Positions 24,905 to 33,154 are shown, counted from the first letter of the stretch. The stretch: 64,000 bases of DNA from DATHSY01 sp046729855 (GCA_046729855.1 JBKPHM010000031.1:1-64000); one strand, 5' to 3'. Program-made: numbers and translations. Notes: a model not told the origin generated them from the sequence alone.

Positions 24905-25747
24905 TCACGGCGCGAGGATCACCTCGGGACGTGCCTTCGCGCCATCGTCGCGGTACACGCCGATCAGCGTTCCGTCCGGCCCGAACACCGCGTACGGGCC
25001 CTCCGTCCCCGCCGGCGCCAGAACGCTACCGTGCGAGGCGACCCGCGCCTCATCGGGATCGAGCTCGATGCGTGGCAGGTGCGCCACGGCGCGCTCGATC
25101 GGCAGCGCTTCGCGAACGTCGTCCGGGCGGACGGCATCGCGAACGCCGAACGGCCCGATCGCCGTTCGAACGAGGCGCGTGAGATGGGCCCCACAAACCA
25201 GCGTCGCCCCCACATCGGCCACGAGCACGCGGACGTACGCCCCGCTCGAGCACGTCACGCGGAAGTCGAAGTCCCGGCCATCGAAGGCCGCGACGTCGAA
25301 GGCAGCGACCAGGATCGGCCGGGGCGCGGCCTCGATCGTCGCACCCTTACGAGCCGCCTCGTAGAGCTTCGTCCCGCCGACCTTCACCGCCGAATACGCG
25401 GGCGGCCGCTGCATCGACTCACCCAGGAACGCCGCAACGGCCGCCTCGAGCGCATCACGCGTGATCGCCACCTCGGAGGTTCGGACGATCGTCCCGTCGG
25501 CGTCGAGCGTATCGGTCTCCTGTCCCAGTCGCGCGCTGCCCTCGTACGTCTTCGGCAGATCGCTCAGGAACCGGAGCAGTCGGGTCGCGCGCCCAACGCC
25601 GACGATCAGTAACCCGGTCGCCATCGGATCGAGCGTCCCCGCGTGCCCCACCTTCCGAGTCCGGAGCCGCTTTCTCACCACATCGACGACATCGTGCGAC
25701 GTCAGACCGGCCGGCTTGTCGACCAGGACGAGACCCTCCGGTGGCAT
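24905..25747 (-). CDS. truB: tRNA pseudouridine(55) synthase
   Basis: A 280-residue enzyme that makes pseudouridine 55 in the T loop of tRNAs. GLVLVDKPAGLTSHDVV opens the protein, and GHAGTLDPMATGLLIV carries the catalytic aspartate (Asp40). GSARLGQETDTLDADG and CSSGAYVRVLVADVG are also typical, with a C-terminal PUA-like region (ASHGSVLAP). It normally follows the rbfA-nrnA genes directly; here the DUF222/HNH gene on the opposite strand stands between. ribF follows. Confidence 0.96.
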   Translation of the reverse strand: MPPEGLVLVDKPAGLTSHDVVDVVRKRLRTRKVGHAGTLDPMATGLLIVGVGRATRLLRFLSDLPKTYEGSARLGQETDTLDADGTIVRTSEVAITRDALEAAVAAFLGESMQRPPAYSAVKVGGTKLYEAARKGATIEAAPRPILVAAFDVAAFDGRDFDFRVTCSSGAYVRVLVADVGATLVCGAHLTRLVRTAIGPFGVRDAVRPDDVREALPIERAVAHLPRIELDPDEARVASHGSVLAPAGTEGPYAVFGPDGTLIGVYRDDGAKARPEVILAP

Positions 25748-25870
25748 GTCCGCAGGCTACTCGGGCTGCATGGGCCAGGTTCTTCCTCTTTGCGCGCGGA
25801 ACGCCGTGGAGCGATCGCGCCGGCTCCGAAGAGGCCACCGAAGCTGTAGACGGATCGCCTCTTGACTCTT

Positions 25871-25940
25871 CTTGTCCCTGCTGAAGAGGGGGTTGACATT
25901 CGAACTCTTGTCCCTGCTGAAGAGGGGGTTGACATTCGAA
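25871..25940. repeat. 36-bp tandem duplication carrying a -35 box and LexA half-site
   Basis: The 34-bp block starting CTTGTCCCTGCTGAAGAGGG and ending GGTTGACATTCGAA occurs at 25871-25904 and again, without change, at 25907-25940, a period of 36 bp. Each copy ends in TTGACATTCGAAC-like sequence, a -35 box plus the left half of a LexA box. Only the second copy goes on to the right half-site and a -10 box. A small inverted repeat (CTCTTC/GAAGAG) spans the first copy. The duplication looks recent because the copies are identical. Confidence 0.9.
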
Positions 25941-25957
25941 CGTGTGTTCGGTACGCT
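25929..25957 (+). promoter_or_regulatory. LexA-controlled promoter of the DUF222/HNH gene
   Basis: A consensus -35 TTGACA (25929-25934) and a -10 TACGCT (25952-25957) are 17 bp apart. The spacer is TTCGAACGTGTGTTCGG, containing the SOS box CGAAC-N4-GTTCG (25937-25950). The layout copies that of the recA promoter at 3852-3880 base for base in spacing. Expected transcription start is near 25964, leaving a leader of about 40 bases to the GTG at 26003. Confidence 0.88.
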
Positions 25958-26002
25958 TCGAGTTCCTCCCCCGCGACCGTGTCTGATCGAGACGAGGTCC
26001 GG

Positions 26003-27118
26003 GTGCAACAAGGCAGCGACGCCGACCGGCTGGTCGGGGATATCCAGAACGTCCATCAGCGAATCTGTGCGGCCCAGCGCGAGCTGTTCCGCCTGCTCGC
26101 CGAGGCCGATCGGCGGGAGGTCTGGCGCGACTCAGGCGCGCGGGACATGACGCAGTGGGTCTCCATCACGCAGGGGATCTCGGCCTGGAAGGCTGCCCGA
26201 TGGCTCGCGGCCGCGCGCGCCCTCGAGTTTCTGCCCTCCACATCAGAGGCGATGGAGCACGGGGCCTTGGGTATCGACAAGGTCGTCGAGCTCACTCGAT
26301 TCGCCGACGTCGAGACGGAGGACGGGCTCGTCGCGTGGGCGCAACGGGTCTCGATGTGGGCGGTGAGGCGCCGCGCCGACCTCGAGGTCCGTCGTTCGCT
26401 GGAGGAGATGCGCGACGTCGAACGCTCGCGCTCGCTCTCGTGGTGGTACTTCGATGAGGGCCGGCGCTTCGGGCTGGAGGCCGAGCTGCCGGCCGCGGAC
26501 GGCGCCGTCGTCGCCAAGGCGATCGAGCGCGTGGCTGCCCGTGTACCCGTGATGCCGGACGAGGCGGACGAGATCTTCGCGGAGTCGCGCCGCGCCGATG
26601 CACTTGTGGCCCTCGCGTCGGGCGGGCTCTCGAGCGAGGACCACCCGGACCGGGCGACCGTAGTGGTCCACGCACGGCTCGATGCGCTCGAACGGGACGA
26701 GGTTGGCTGCGAGATCGAGGGCGGCGGGATCGCACCCGTGCAGACGACTAGGCGTCTGCTATGCCACTCGCGCGTCCAAGCGCTGCTCGAGGACGAGAAC
26801 GCGCAACCGGTCCGCGTGGGGAGGCTGCGCCGAGATCCCCCCGGATGGATGATCCGCCAGCTCCGCTATCGGGATCGCGAGTGCTCGTTCCCCGGGTGCG
26901 GGGCGCGTAGGTTCACGCAGGCCCACCATGTCGTGTGGTGGGAGCGTGGAGGGGAGACCGACCTCGAGAACCTGATCCTGGTGTGTGCGTACCACCACAA
27001 GCTCGTCCACGAGTTCGGATGGTCCGTGCGCCGCGACGCCGATCGCGCCGCGTGGTTCCGGCCCGATGGTTCGGCGTTCGCGACGGGTCTGGATCCGCCG
27101 CAGACCGAGGTCGCGTGA
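26003..27118 (+). CDS. DUF222 / HNH endonuclease domain protein (13E12-repeat family)
   Basis: A 371-residue protein of the family known in mycobacteria as 13E12-repeat proteins. An N-terminal helical DUF222 domain (about residues 5-235) precedes an HNH nuclease domain (about 290-340): zinc-type CSFPGC (Cys294, Cys299), AHHVVWW with the catalytic His pair (His308, His309), Asn323 and CAYHHKL (Cys328, His331). The motif is complete, so cleavage activity is plausible; the target is unknown. GTG at 26003 has GAGG five bases upstream; another GTG lies eight codons earlier, and the ATG-like start further up falls inside the promoter repeat. It alone faces the plus strand inside a long minus-strand block. 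Some mycobacterial relatives are, as I recall, LexA-controlled. Confidence 0.9.
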   Translation: MQQGSDADRLVGDIQNVHQRICAAQRELFRLLAEADRREVWRDSGARDMTQWVSITQGISAWKAARWLAAARALEFLPSTSEAMEHGALGIDKVVELTRFADVETEDGLVAWAQRVSMWAVRRRADLEVRRSLEEMRDVERSRSLSWWYFDEGRRFGLEAELPAADGAVVAKAIERVAARVPVMPDEADEIFAESRRADALVALASGGLSSEDHPDRATVVVHARLDALERDEVGCEIEGGGIAPVQTTRRLLCHSRVQALLEDENAQPVRVGRLRRDPPGWMIRQLRYRDRECSFPGCGARRFTQAHHVVWWERGGETDLENLILVCAYHHKLVHEFGWSVRRDADRAAWFRPDGSAFATGLDPPQTEVA

Positions 27119-27189
27119 GCAGCGTCCCCGAGCGGCCTGCTCGACCGGACGGACAGTGAAACGGACCTAGATCCGGCGTCGAGCGTTCG

Positions 27190-28191
27190 TCACATGACGT
27201 CGGCGGCCGGGACGGACGCCGGCGTCGTCGTTCGAAGCGCGTTCTTCAGCCGTTCGATCGTGTCGGCGAGGCCGACGTGGGAGGTGTAGCCCGCGGCCAA
27301 CTTGTGGCCGCCGCCGCCGAAACTCGACGCCACCGCGGCGAGGTCGTTGCCGCCTCGCGAGCGCATGCTGACCTTCAACGGGCCGTCGAGCTGCTGCTTT
27401 ACGACGACGGCGACGTCGACGTCGCGCGTGGTTCGAACCACGTCGATCAGGTCGTCGGTGTCGGCCGAGTGGGCGCCGGCGGCGGCCAGGTCCGCCTGCG
27501 TCAGGTACGTCCAGATCAGGTCGGCGTCGCGTTCGACGGCGAGCCGCCCCAGCGCCACGGCGAGCACGCGCAGGAACGCCGTCGAGTTGTCCTCGTAGAG
27601 CGCGCGTGCGAGCGCCGCGTGGTCGAACGGGTGCTCGCGGAGCTCGGCCGCGATCCGAAGGGTGTCAGGCGTCGTCGCCGCGTACTGGAACCGGCCGGTG
27701 TCGGTCACGAGCCCTGCGTACAGGCACATCGCCGCCTCGGTGGGGATGTCGTCACCCATCGCCTTCGCCAGCCGGTACACGATCTCGCATGTCGAGGACG
27801 CCGTCGGGTCGACGACCGGCACGGTCCCCAGGCCCTCGTTGCTTACGTGGTGGTCGATCCAGATCAGCTCGCGCGCGACCTTCGCGATCGGAGCGAGCGA
27901 CGCCAGACGGTCCAGCGACGCCGTGTCGCATGTGACCATCACCTCGGGTGCACGAGGAAAGCGTTTCGGCGGTACGAGCGCCTCGACGCCCTGCAGCGCG
28001 TTCGCCCACCGCGGGAGCTCGAACCGCTCGTTGCCGAACGAGCAGACCGTCTCCGCCCCACGCGAGCGCAGCAGGTTCGACAGCCCGAGCATCGAGCCGA
28101 GCGCGTCGGGGTCTGGGTTGACGTGGCATGCGAGCGCGACGACGGGCGCCGCGCGCAGGATCTCCGCCGCGCGGGCGAGCCCCTCAGCCAC
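27190..28191 (-). CDS. nrnA: Bifunctional oligoribonuclease/PAP phosphatase NrnA
   Basis: A 333-residue DHH-family phosphoesterase that degrades short oligoribonucleotides and dephosphorylates 3'-phosphoadenosine 5'-phosphate. Motifs in order: HVNPDPDALGS (residues 23-33), TCDTAS, WIDHHVSNEG (DHH at 113-115), GLVTDTGRFQY, and the DHHA1 domain ending SSFGGGGHKLAAGY, which binds RNA. The GTG start overlaps the rbfA end by eight bases. It complements RNase J, RNase Y and PNPase as the finishing nuclease of RNA decay. Confidence 0.95.
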   Translation of the reverse strand: MAEGLARAAEILRAAPVVALACHVNPDPDALGSMLGLSNLLRSRGAETVCSFGNERFELPRWANALQGVEALVPPKRFPRAPEVMVTCDTASLDRLASLAPIAKVARELIWIDHHVSNEGLGTVPVVDPTASSTCEIVYRLAKAMGDDIPTEAAMCLYAGLVTDTGRFQYAATTPDTLRIAAELREHPFDHAALARALYEDNSTAFLRVLAVALGRLAVERDADLIWTYLTQADLAAAGAHSADTDDLIDVVRTTRDVDVAVVVKQQLDGPLKVSMRSRGGNDLAAVASSFGGGGHKLAAGYTSHVGLADTIERLKNALRTTTPASVPAADVM

Positions 28192-28537
28192 GCTCGTCCT
28201 CGTGGAGCTTGCGGATCAGCCCCTCGATCCGGTCGGCCGTCTCGACCGTCGTGTCCTCCTCGAATTCCAGCTCCGGCAGGACCTTCAGCCGGACCTGCCC
28301 GCCGATCACCCGTCGCAGGTGCGCCGTCGCCGAGCGGAGCGCCGCCGCGCTGGCCCTGCGTTCCCTCTCGTCCCCCAGCACCGTGTAGTAGACCCACGCC
28401 CTGCGCAGGTCCGGCGAGACCTTCACGCCCACGACGGTCACGAACCCGACGCGCGGGTCCTTCAGCTTGGGGATCTCCTCGGCCAGGATCTCGCGGAACT
28501 CCTCCGAGACCCGGTCGGGTCGCGTTCCGTCCGGCAC
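28184..28537 (-). CDS. rbfA: 30S ribosome-binding factor RbfA
   Basis: A 117-residue KH-type protein needed for late 16S rRNA maturation. RVSEEFREILAEEIPKLKDPRVGFVTVVGVKVSPDL and HLRRVIGGQVRLKVLPELEFEED regions (here shortened) are typical of RbfA; the end RIEGLIRKL matches the family. The GTG at 28537 lies four bases after the DUF503 stop. The longer frame is a shadow of the DUF503 gene. It is part of the infB cluster. Confidence 0.95.
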   Translation of the reverse strand: MPDGTRPDRVSEEFREILAEEIPKLKDPRVGFVTVVGVKVSPDLRRAWVYYTVLGDERERRASAAALRSATAHLRRVIGGQVRLKVLPELEFEEDTTVETADRIEGLIRKLHEDERG

Positions 28538-28541
28538 GGCC

Positions 28542-28835
28542 TCAGTCCTCCGGATAGTGCAGCGAGACCTCGGCGTCGATGATCTCCACCTCGGCCCACC
28601 GGTCGATGAGCTTCTCCACCTCGTGGAGTACCCGCTTGGCGTGGTACGCCTCACCCGCGACCGCCGAGACGGCGATGGTCGCCCGCTGCCACAGATCATG
28701 ATGCTCCACCTCCGCGACCGACACGTTGAACTTCGAGCGGATCGCGTTCGTCAGCGTCTTGAGGACATGACGCTTCTGCTTGAGCGAGGCGACCGCCGGG
28801 ATGCGCAGGTCGAACCGTTCGAGCGCGACGAGCAT
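28542..28835 (-). CDS. DUF503 family protein (YlxP-like)
   Basis: A 97-residue small alpha/beta protein of the DUF503 family, which almost always lies between infB and rbfA in Gram-positives. Motifs: LRIPAVASLKQKRHVLKTLTN broken as the first helix, FNVSVAEVEHHDLWQRATIAV, and VEKLIDRWAEVEIID. The function is unproven; its place suggests a role in ribosome assembly or translation. ATG at 28835 is preferred over the GTG one codon before it because GGAGG then stands four bases upstream. Confidence 0.92.
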   Translation of the reverse strand: MLVALERFDLRIPAVASLKQKRHVLKTLTNAIRSKFNVSVAEVEHHDLWQRATIAVSAVAGEAYHAKRVLHEVEKLIDRWAEVEIIDAEVSLHYPED

Positions 28836-28872
28836 CACACCTCCCGAGCGACGCTCGGCCGCCGCGGCGGCG

Positions 28873-31038
28873 CTACAGCTGGCGGGCGACCTCTCGGACC
28901 TCGTAGGCCTCGATCACGTCGCCCTCCTTCACGTCGTTGAAGTTCTCGATCCCGATGCCGCACTCGAAGCCCTCGGCGACCTCCCGGACGTCGTCCTTGA
29001 AGCGCCGGAGCGAGCCGATCCGGCCGTCGTACACGATCACGCCGTCGCGGACGACGCGGGCACGGGCCCCTCGCACGATCTGCCCACGCGTGACCATGCA
29101 GCCGGCAATCGTGCCGGCGCGCGGCACGCGGAACGTGGCTCGGACCTCGGCCATGCCGAGCTCCGCCTCGCGTTCCTCGGGCGCGAGCATCCCCGAGAGC
29201 GCGCTGCGGATGTCGTCGATCGCGTCGTAGATCACGCGGTACAGGCGCACGTCGACGCCCTCGCGCTCGGTCAGCTCGCGCGCGGCCACATCGGGCCGCA
29301 CGTTGAACCCGACGACGATCGCGCGCGAGGCGACCGCCAGTGAGACGTCGCTCTCGGTGATCGCGCCGACGCCGCTCCGGATGATGTTCACGCGGACCTC
29401 GTCCTGCGGGATCTTGGCGAAGGAGTCCTCGAGCGCGCCCAGCGAACCCTGGACATCGGCCTTCAGGACGATGTTGAGCTCGGCCAACTCCGCCTCGCGC
29501 GCCTGCGCCATCAGGTCCTGGAGCGTGGGGGCGCGCGTCGTGACGAGCTCGGCGGCGCGGACCTTCGCCTCGCGCTCCTGCGCGGTGTGGCGCGCCTCGC
29601 GCTCGTCCTCGACCTCGCGGAAGTCGTCGCCGGCGTTCGGCACGTGGGACCACCCGAGGACCTGCACCGGCTTGCTGGGACCGGCCGACTTCACCTGCTG
29701 GCCGTTCTCGTCGAGCATGGCGCGGATACGCGCCCAGGCGGTGCCCGACACGAGCGTATCGCCGACGTCGAGCGTGCCGCGCTGCACCAGGACGGTCGCC
29801 ACCGGGCCGCGACCCTTGTCGAGGTTCGCCTCGATCACGGCGCCGCGTGCGCGTCCCTCGGGATCGCCCTTGAGGTCCTCGATGTCGGCGACCAGCAGGA
29901 TCGTCTCGAGCAGCGCGTCGAGGTTGGTGCGCGCCTTCGCGGAGACGTCCACGAACTCGTAGCTGCCGCCCCACTCGGCGGGCACGACCTCGCGTTCGAC
30001 CATCTGCTGTCGGACGCGTTGCGTGTCGGCTTCCGGCTTGTCGATCTTGTTGACCGCGACGATGATCGGCACGCCGGCCGCGCGGGCGTGGTCGAGCGCC
30101 TCGAGCGTCTGCGGCTTCACGCCGTCGTCGGCGGCGACGACCAGCACCACGATGTCGGTCACCTGTGCGCCGCGGGCGCGCATCGCTGTGAACGCCTCGT
30201 GGCCAGGAGTGTCGATGAACGTGATCTCGCGCCCGTCGACGTGGACCTGGTACGCGCCGATGTGCTGCGTGATGCCGCCGAACTCGCCGGAGACGACGTC
30301 CGTGCGTCGGATCGCGTCGAGCAACAAGGTCTTGCCGTGGTCGACATGGCCCATCACCGTGACGACCGGCGGTCGCGGCTTCAGGAGCGCCGGGTCGATC
30401 TGCTCCTCTCCGGGCTCCTCCTCCTCGATGCCAACGATCTCGGCCTCGTAGCCGAGCTCGGTTGCGATCAGCAAGATCGCGTCGTCCGACAGCGACTGCG
30501 TCGCGGTGACCATCTCGCCCGCCGAAATAAGAATCTTCACGACCTCCGCGGCGCTCCGGTTGGTCTTGTCCGCGATCTCCTGCGCGGTCGCGCCGCGCGT
30601 CAGCTTGAGCGTCGGCGGCGCGGCCCTCCCCGGCACCGGCGCGGGAGCGGGTGCGGATGGGGCGCGTCCAGATGGTGCGGCCGGTGCGGCAGGAGTCGTC
30701 TTCGCCGCGGCGGGCGCGCCGTTCCCGGCTGGCTGCGACGCGACGGCCTCGTCGGCCTTGCCCTCCGCCGTGGTGGTCTTGGCGTCGGCCCTCTTCTCGG
30801 GCGTGACCGCGGCGATCTCGGCCACCTTCTTCGGCCGCCGCTTTGGGAGCGGCTCCTCGACGGCCTCCCGGAGCTTCGCCTCGGGCACGGCCTTGCCGCC
30901 GGAGGCGCGCAGGCGAGGGACGGCCTGGTCTGGGACGGACGACGAGGCCGTCAGGCCGTCGACGCCCATCTCCTTGAGAGCGGCGAGCAGATCCTTGCTC
31001 GCGACGCCCAGCTCTTTCGCCAGCTCGTGGACCCTCAC
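28873..31038 (-). CDS. infB: Translation initiation factor IF-2
   Basis: A 721-residue GTPase that places initiator tRNA on the ribosome. N terminus MRVHELAKELGVASKDLL is an IF2_N helix bundle, followed by a low-complexity A/P/K-rich linker (about 60-145) and a second IF2_N module. The G domain has GHVDHGKT (230-237), DTPGHEAFTAMR and NKIDKPEAD. Domains II, III and C2 follow, including GTIAGCMVTRGQI and the final FECGIGIENFNDVKEGD region. The linker is short compared with Streptomyces. The GTG start is preceded by AGGCAGG. It lies between ylxR and DUF503 in the standard order. Confidence 0.97.
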   Translation of the reverse strand: MRVHELAKELGVASKDLLAALKEMGVDGLTASSSVPDQAVPRLRASGGKAVPEAKLREAVEEPLPKRRPKKVAEIAAVTPEKRADAKTTTAEGKADEAVASQPAGNGAPAAAKTTPAAPAAPSGRAPSAPAPAPVPGRAAPPTLKLTRGATAQEIADKTNRSAAEVVKILISAGEMVTATQSLSDDAILLIATELGYEAEIVGIEEEEPGEEQIDPALLKPRPPVVTVMGHVDHGKTLLLDAIRRTDVVSGEFGGITQHIGAYQVHVDGREITFIDTPGHEAFTAMRARGAQVTDIVVLVVAADDGVKPQTLEALDHARAAGVPIIVAVNKIDKPEADTQRVRQQMVEREVVPAEWGGSYEFVDVSAKARTNLDALLETILLVADIEDLKGDPEGRARGAVIEANLDKGRGPVATVLVQRGTLDVGDTLVSGTAWARIRAMLDENGQQVKSAGPSKPVQVLGWSHVPNAGDDFREVEDEREARHTAQEREAKVRAAELVTTRAPTLQDLMAQAREAELAELNIVLKADVQGSLGALEDSFAKIPQDEVRVNIIRSGVGAITESDVSLAVASRAIVVGFNVRPDVAARELTEREGVDVRLYRVIYDAIDDIRSALSGMLAPEEREAELGMAEVRATFRVPRAGTIAGCMVTRGQIVRGARARVVRDGVIVYDGRIGSLRRFKDDVREVAEGFECGIGIENFNDVKEGDVIEAYEVREVARQL

Positions 31039-31075
31039 GTGATGCCTGCCTACCTTCCCGTCGATACCTTCGATG

Positions 31076-31360
31076 TCACGGTGACAGCGGACGCTCGAGC
31101 ACGCGCTCGAGGTCGGCTCTTAGCCTAGCGGCTCCGCCGCGATCCAGACCCACCCGGAGCGCCCGCGCGAGCGCGCCGCGACGCAAGGCTTCGTCGACGC
31201 ACGCGGGCGTCGGGTGGACGTACGCGCCGCGACCGGGCGCCTTCCCCGTCGGGTCGGGCGCGATCGCTCCGCTCGCCGCGCGGACCACGCGCACCAGCGC
31301 CCGCTTGGACGAAGCGGCCCGACAGCCGACGCACGTGCGCACCGGCTCGGGCACCGTCAC
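31076..31360 (-). CDS. ylxR: YlxR family nucleic-acid-binding protein
   Basis: A 94-residue DUF448 protein. The fold is recognised from RTCVGCRAASSKRALVRVVR at the N terminus and PGRGAYVHPTPACVDEALRRGAL in the middle (GRGAY plus HPxxxC). YlxR proteins bind RNA or DNA; a nucleoid-associated regulatory role and a link to RNase P have been reported for relatives. GTG start right after the nusA stop (TGAGTG). It belongs to the rimP-nusA-ylxR-infB operon. Confidence 0.93.
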   Translation of the reverse strand: MTVPEPVRTCVGCRAASSKRALVRVVRAASGAIAPDPTGKAPGRGAYVHPTPACVDEALRRGALARALRVGLDRGGAARLRADLERVLERPLSP

Positions 31361-32563
31361 TCAGCCCTCCGAGGACGACTCCTCACCGGCGGCCCCCACG
31401 CCCGCCGCCGAGGCGCTCTCGACGTCCACCGTGACCTCGCCGATGGCGGCAGGCCCTTCGTCGGTGGCGTTGCGGCCGTCCTCCGGCGGTGTTTCGGCGG
31501 GTGCCGCCGCCGTCCGCCCCTCCTCCGCGACCTGGGTCTCGCTCTTGATGTCGATTCGCCAGCCGGTGAGCCGCGCTGCGAGCCGGGCGTTCTGGCCCTC
31601 CTTGCCGATCGCGAGCGAGAGCTGGTAGTCGGGGACCGTGACGACGGCGGTCTGCGCCGATGCGTCGATGCGCGCCTCCTTGACCTTCGCAGGCTGGAGC
31701 GCGTTCGCGACCAACGTCGCCGCGTCGTCACTCCACGGCACCACGTCGATCTTCTCCCCGCGCAGCTCGTTGACGACCATCCGCACGCGCGAGCCCTTCG
31801 GACCCACGCACGCGCCGACCGGGTCAACGCCGGGCTCGTGGGAGGAAACAGCGATCTTCGACCGATGGCCCGGCTCGCGCGCCACGGCTTTGATCTCCAC
31901 GATGCCCTCCGCGATCTCGGGCACCTCCAGCGCGAACAGGGCCTTCAGCAGCCCCGGATGCGTCCGAGAGACGACGATCTGTGGGCCCTTGGTGCCCTTG
32001 CGGACCTCGGTGATGTACGCCTTGACGCGCTCGCCGTGGCGATACGACTCGGACGGCACCTGCTCCGCCTGTGGAAGCAGGGCCTCGACCTTGCCGAGGT
32101 CCAGCAGCATGTATCGGCGCTCCTGCTGCTGCACGATGCCGGTGACCACGTCACCCTCGCGTCCGGCGAACTCCTCGTACGTCATCTCGCGCTCCGCGTC
32201 GCGGAGCTTCTGGAAGATGACCTGCTTCGCGGTCTGCGCGCCGATCCGGCCCTTGAACTCGTCGGTGACCTCCACCTCCTCCTCGGAGATCACGCGTGTC
32301 GCGTACTCGGCCTCGTGCTCCTCGTCGCCCGGCGAGACCTCGTACTCCTCGAGCCGCTGCACCCAGACGCGCAGGTCCCCGGACTCGGGGTCGATCTGGG
32401 CGCGTACGCCGAACGTCTCCTCGTCAAGGTCGGGATGCTGCTGCTTCCACCACGACTTGTAGGCGGAGGCCATGGCCTCCTCGAGCCCGGCGAGGATCGT
32501 CTCGAAGGCGATGCCCTTCTCGCGCTCCAGCTCGCGGAGCGCCGCGATCATCTCGGCGTTCAT
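31361..32563 (-). CDS. nusA: Transcription termination/antitermination factor NusA
   Basis: A 400-residue RNA-polymerase-associated factor. Layout: N-terminal RNAP-binding domain (LERE..GIAFETILAGLEEA), S1 domain (REGDVVTGIVQQQERRYMLLD broken), then two KH domains, the first with GACVGPKGSRVRMVVNEL and the second with LAIGKEGQNARLAARLTGW. The C-terminal 60 residues are acidic and disordered; the AR repeats of E. coli NusA are absent, as in other Gram-positives. It follows rimP directly. NusA stimulates hairpin-dependent termination, and a strong terminator hairpin lies in the leader of this operon, which would allow autoregulation. Confidence 0.97.
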   Translation of the reverse strand: MNAEMIAALRELEREKGIAFETILAGLEEAMASAYKSWWKQQHPDLDEETFGVRAQIDPESGDLRVWVQRLEEYEVSPGDEEHEAEYATRVISEEEVEVTDEFKGRIGAQTAKQVIFQKLRDAEREMTYEEFAGREGDVVTGIVQQQERRYMLLDLGKVEALLPQAEQVPSESYRHGERVKAYITEVRKGTKGPQIVVSRTHPGLLKALFALEVPEIAEGIVEIKAVAREPGHRSKIAVSSHEPGVDPVGACVGPKGSRVRMVVNELRGEKIDVVPWSDDAATLVANALQPAKVKEARIDASAQTAVVTVPDYQLSLAIGKEGQNARLAARLTGWRIDIKSETQVAEEGRTAAAPAETPPEDGRNATDEGPAAIGEVTVDVESASAAGVGAAGEESSSEG

Positions 32564-33034
32564 CTACCTGCTCCTATCCGGTCCCCACTCGAAGACGGTC
32601 CTTGCCGCCTGCACCGCGTCGTAGGGGACGCGCAGCTCTCCGCCGTCGGTTGCGATCGTGATCGCCTCCGCGTCGGCCGAGACCAGCGCGCCCCGGTGCA
32701 CCTTCGAGCCCTCGATCGGCTCGACCGTCTTCACCTTCACTAGCTCGCCGATGCTCCGCTGGAAGTGCCGCGGGTCCTTGAGCGCGCGCTCCAGGCCCGG
32801 TGAGCCCACCTCCAGCTCATACCGACCCGAGCCGAAGTCCTCCAGGTCCAGCCGGCGCGAGAGCTTCTCCGAGGTCTGCGAGATCGTGTCGAGGTCGACG
32901 CCGCCCTCCCGCGTCACGGTCACCCGCAGAACCATCCGGCCGGCCTCCCTGCGGTACGTGATGTCCCACAGCTCGAGGCCGACCGACTCGACCACAGGCC
33001 GGACCAGCGTCTCCACGTCCCTCTCGCTCCTCAT
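32564..33034 (-). CDS. rimP: Ribosome maturation factor RimP
   Basis: A 156-residue 30S assembly factor. ERDVETLVRPVVESVGLELWD opens the protein (shown in part), LRVTVTREGGVDLDTISQTSEKLS is the core, and YELEVGSPGLERALKDPRHF is the family signature. The C-terminal SH3-like domain ends in EWGPDRSR. ATG at 33034 fits the family start; the longer frame reads through the leader hairpin. First gene of rimP-nusA-ylxR-infB-DUF503-rbfA-nrnA. An intrinsic terminator ends only 19 bases before the ATG. Confidence 0.95.
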   Translation of the reverse strand: MRSERDVETLVRPVVESVGLELWDITYRREAGRMVLRVTVTREGGVDLDTISQTSEKLSRRLDLEDFGSGRYELEVGSPGLERALKDPRHFQRSIGELVKVKTVEPIEGSKVHRGALVSADAEAITIATDGGELRVPYDAVQAARTVFEWGPDRSR

Positions 33035-33053
33035 CCTTGCGAAGCGTCCTCTG

Positions 33054-33083
33054 AAAAACAGAAGTGGGCTGCGAGCCCACTTC
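33054..33083 (-). terminator. Intrinsic terminator in the rimP leader
   Basis: On the minus strand a perfect 10-bp stem GAAGTGGGCT/AGCCCACTTC with a CGC loop is followed by TGTTTTT (33060-33054). It is the best intrinsic terminator in the window. It ends 19 bases before the rimP ATG, so no promoter fits downstream of it. Either proS-region transcripts end here, or, more interestingly, it is an attenuator in the leader of the rimP-nusA-infB operon. NusA-dependent leader termination of rimP-nusA is known in Bacillus. Confidence 0.85.
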
Positions 33084-33112
33084 GTCGGTGACACCGCTCG
33101 TTGTTGCCTCAG

Positions 33113-33118
33113 AGTATA
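33113..33118 (-). promoter_or_regulatory. Candidate -10 box upstream of the rimP leader terminator
   Basis: TATACT on the minus strand is a near-perfect -10 hexamer, rare in this GC-rich sequence. It lies 30 bp upstream of the terminator stem and about 80 bp upstream of rimP. No convincing -35 box stands 17 bp before it. If it is used, the transcript would pass through the terminator before reaching rimP. Confidence 0.5.
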
Positions 33119-33154
33119 GACGGTGCCGTCACCGTAGGCCTGAGCGGCGCTGCG

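Noticed and set aside
25871..25940. Two-copy repeat as a minimal CRISPR array
   Set aside because: The copies are directly adjacent with a 2-bp gap, no spacer exists, and no cas gene is near; it is a promoter duplication.
25862..26002. Upstream start of the DUF222/HNH frame giving a duplicated LVPAEEGVDIRT peptide
   Set aside because: That segment is the promoter with its 36-bp repeat; transcription would begin after it, so the peptide is not made.
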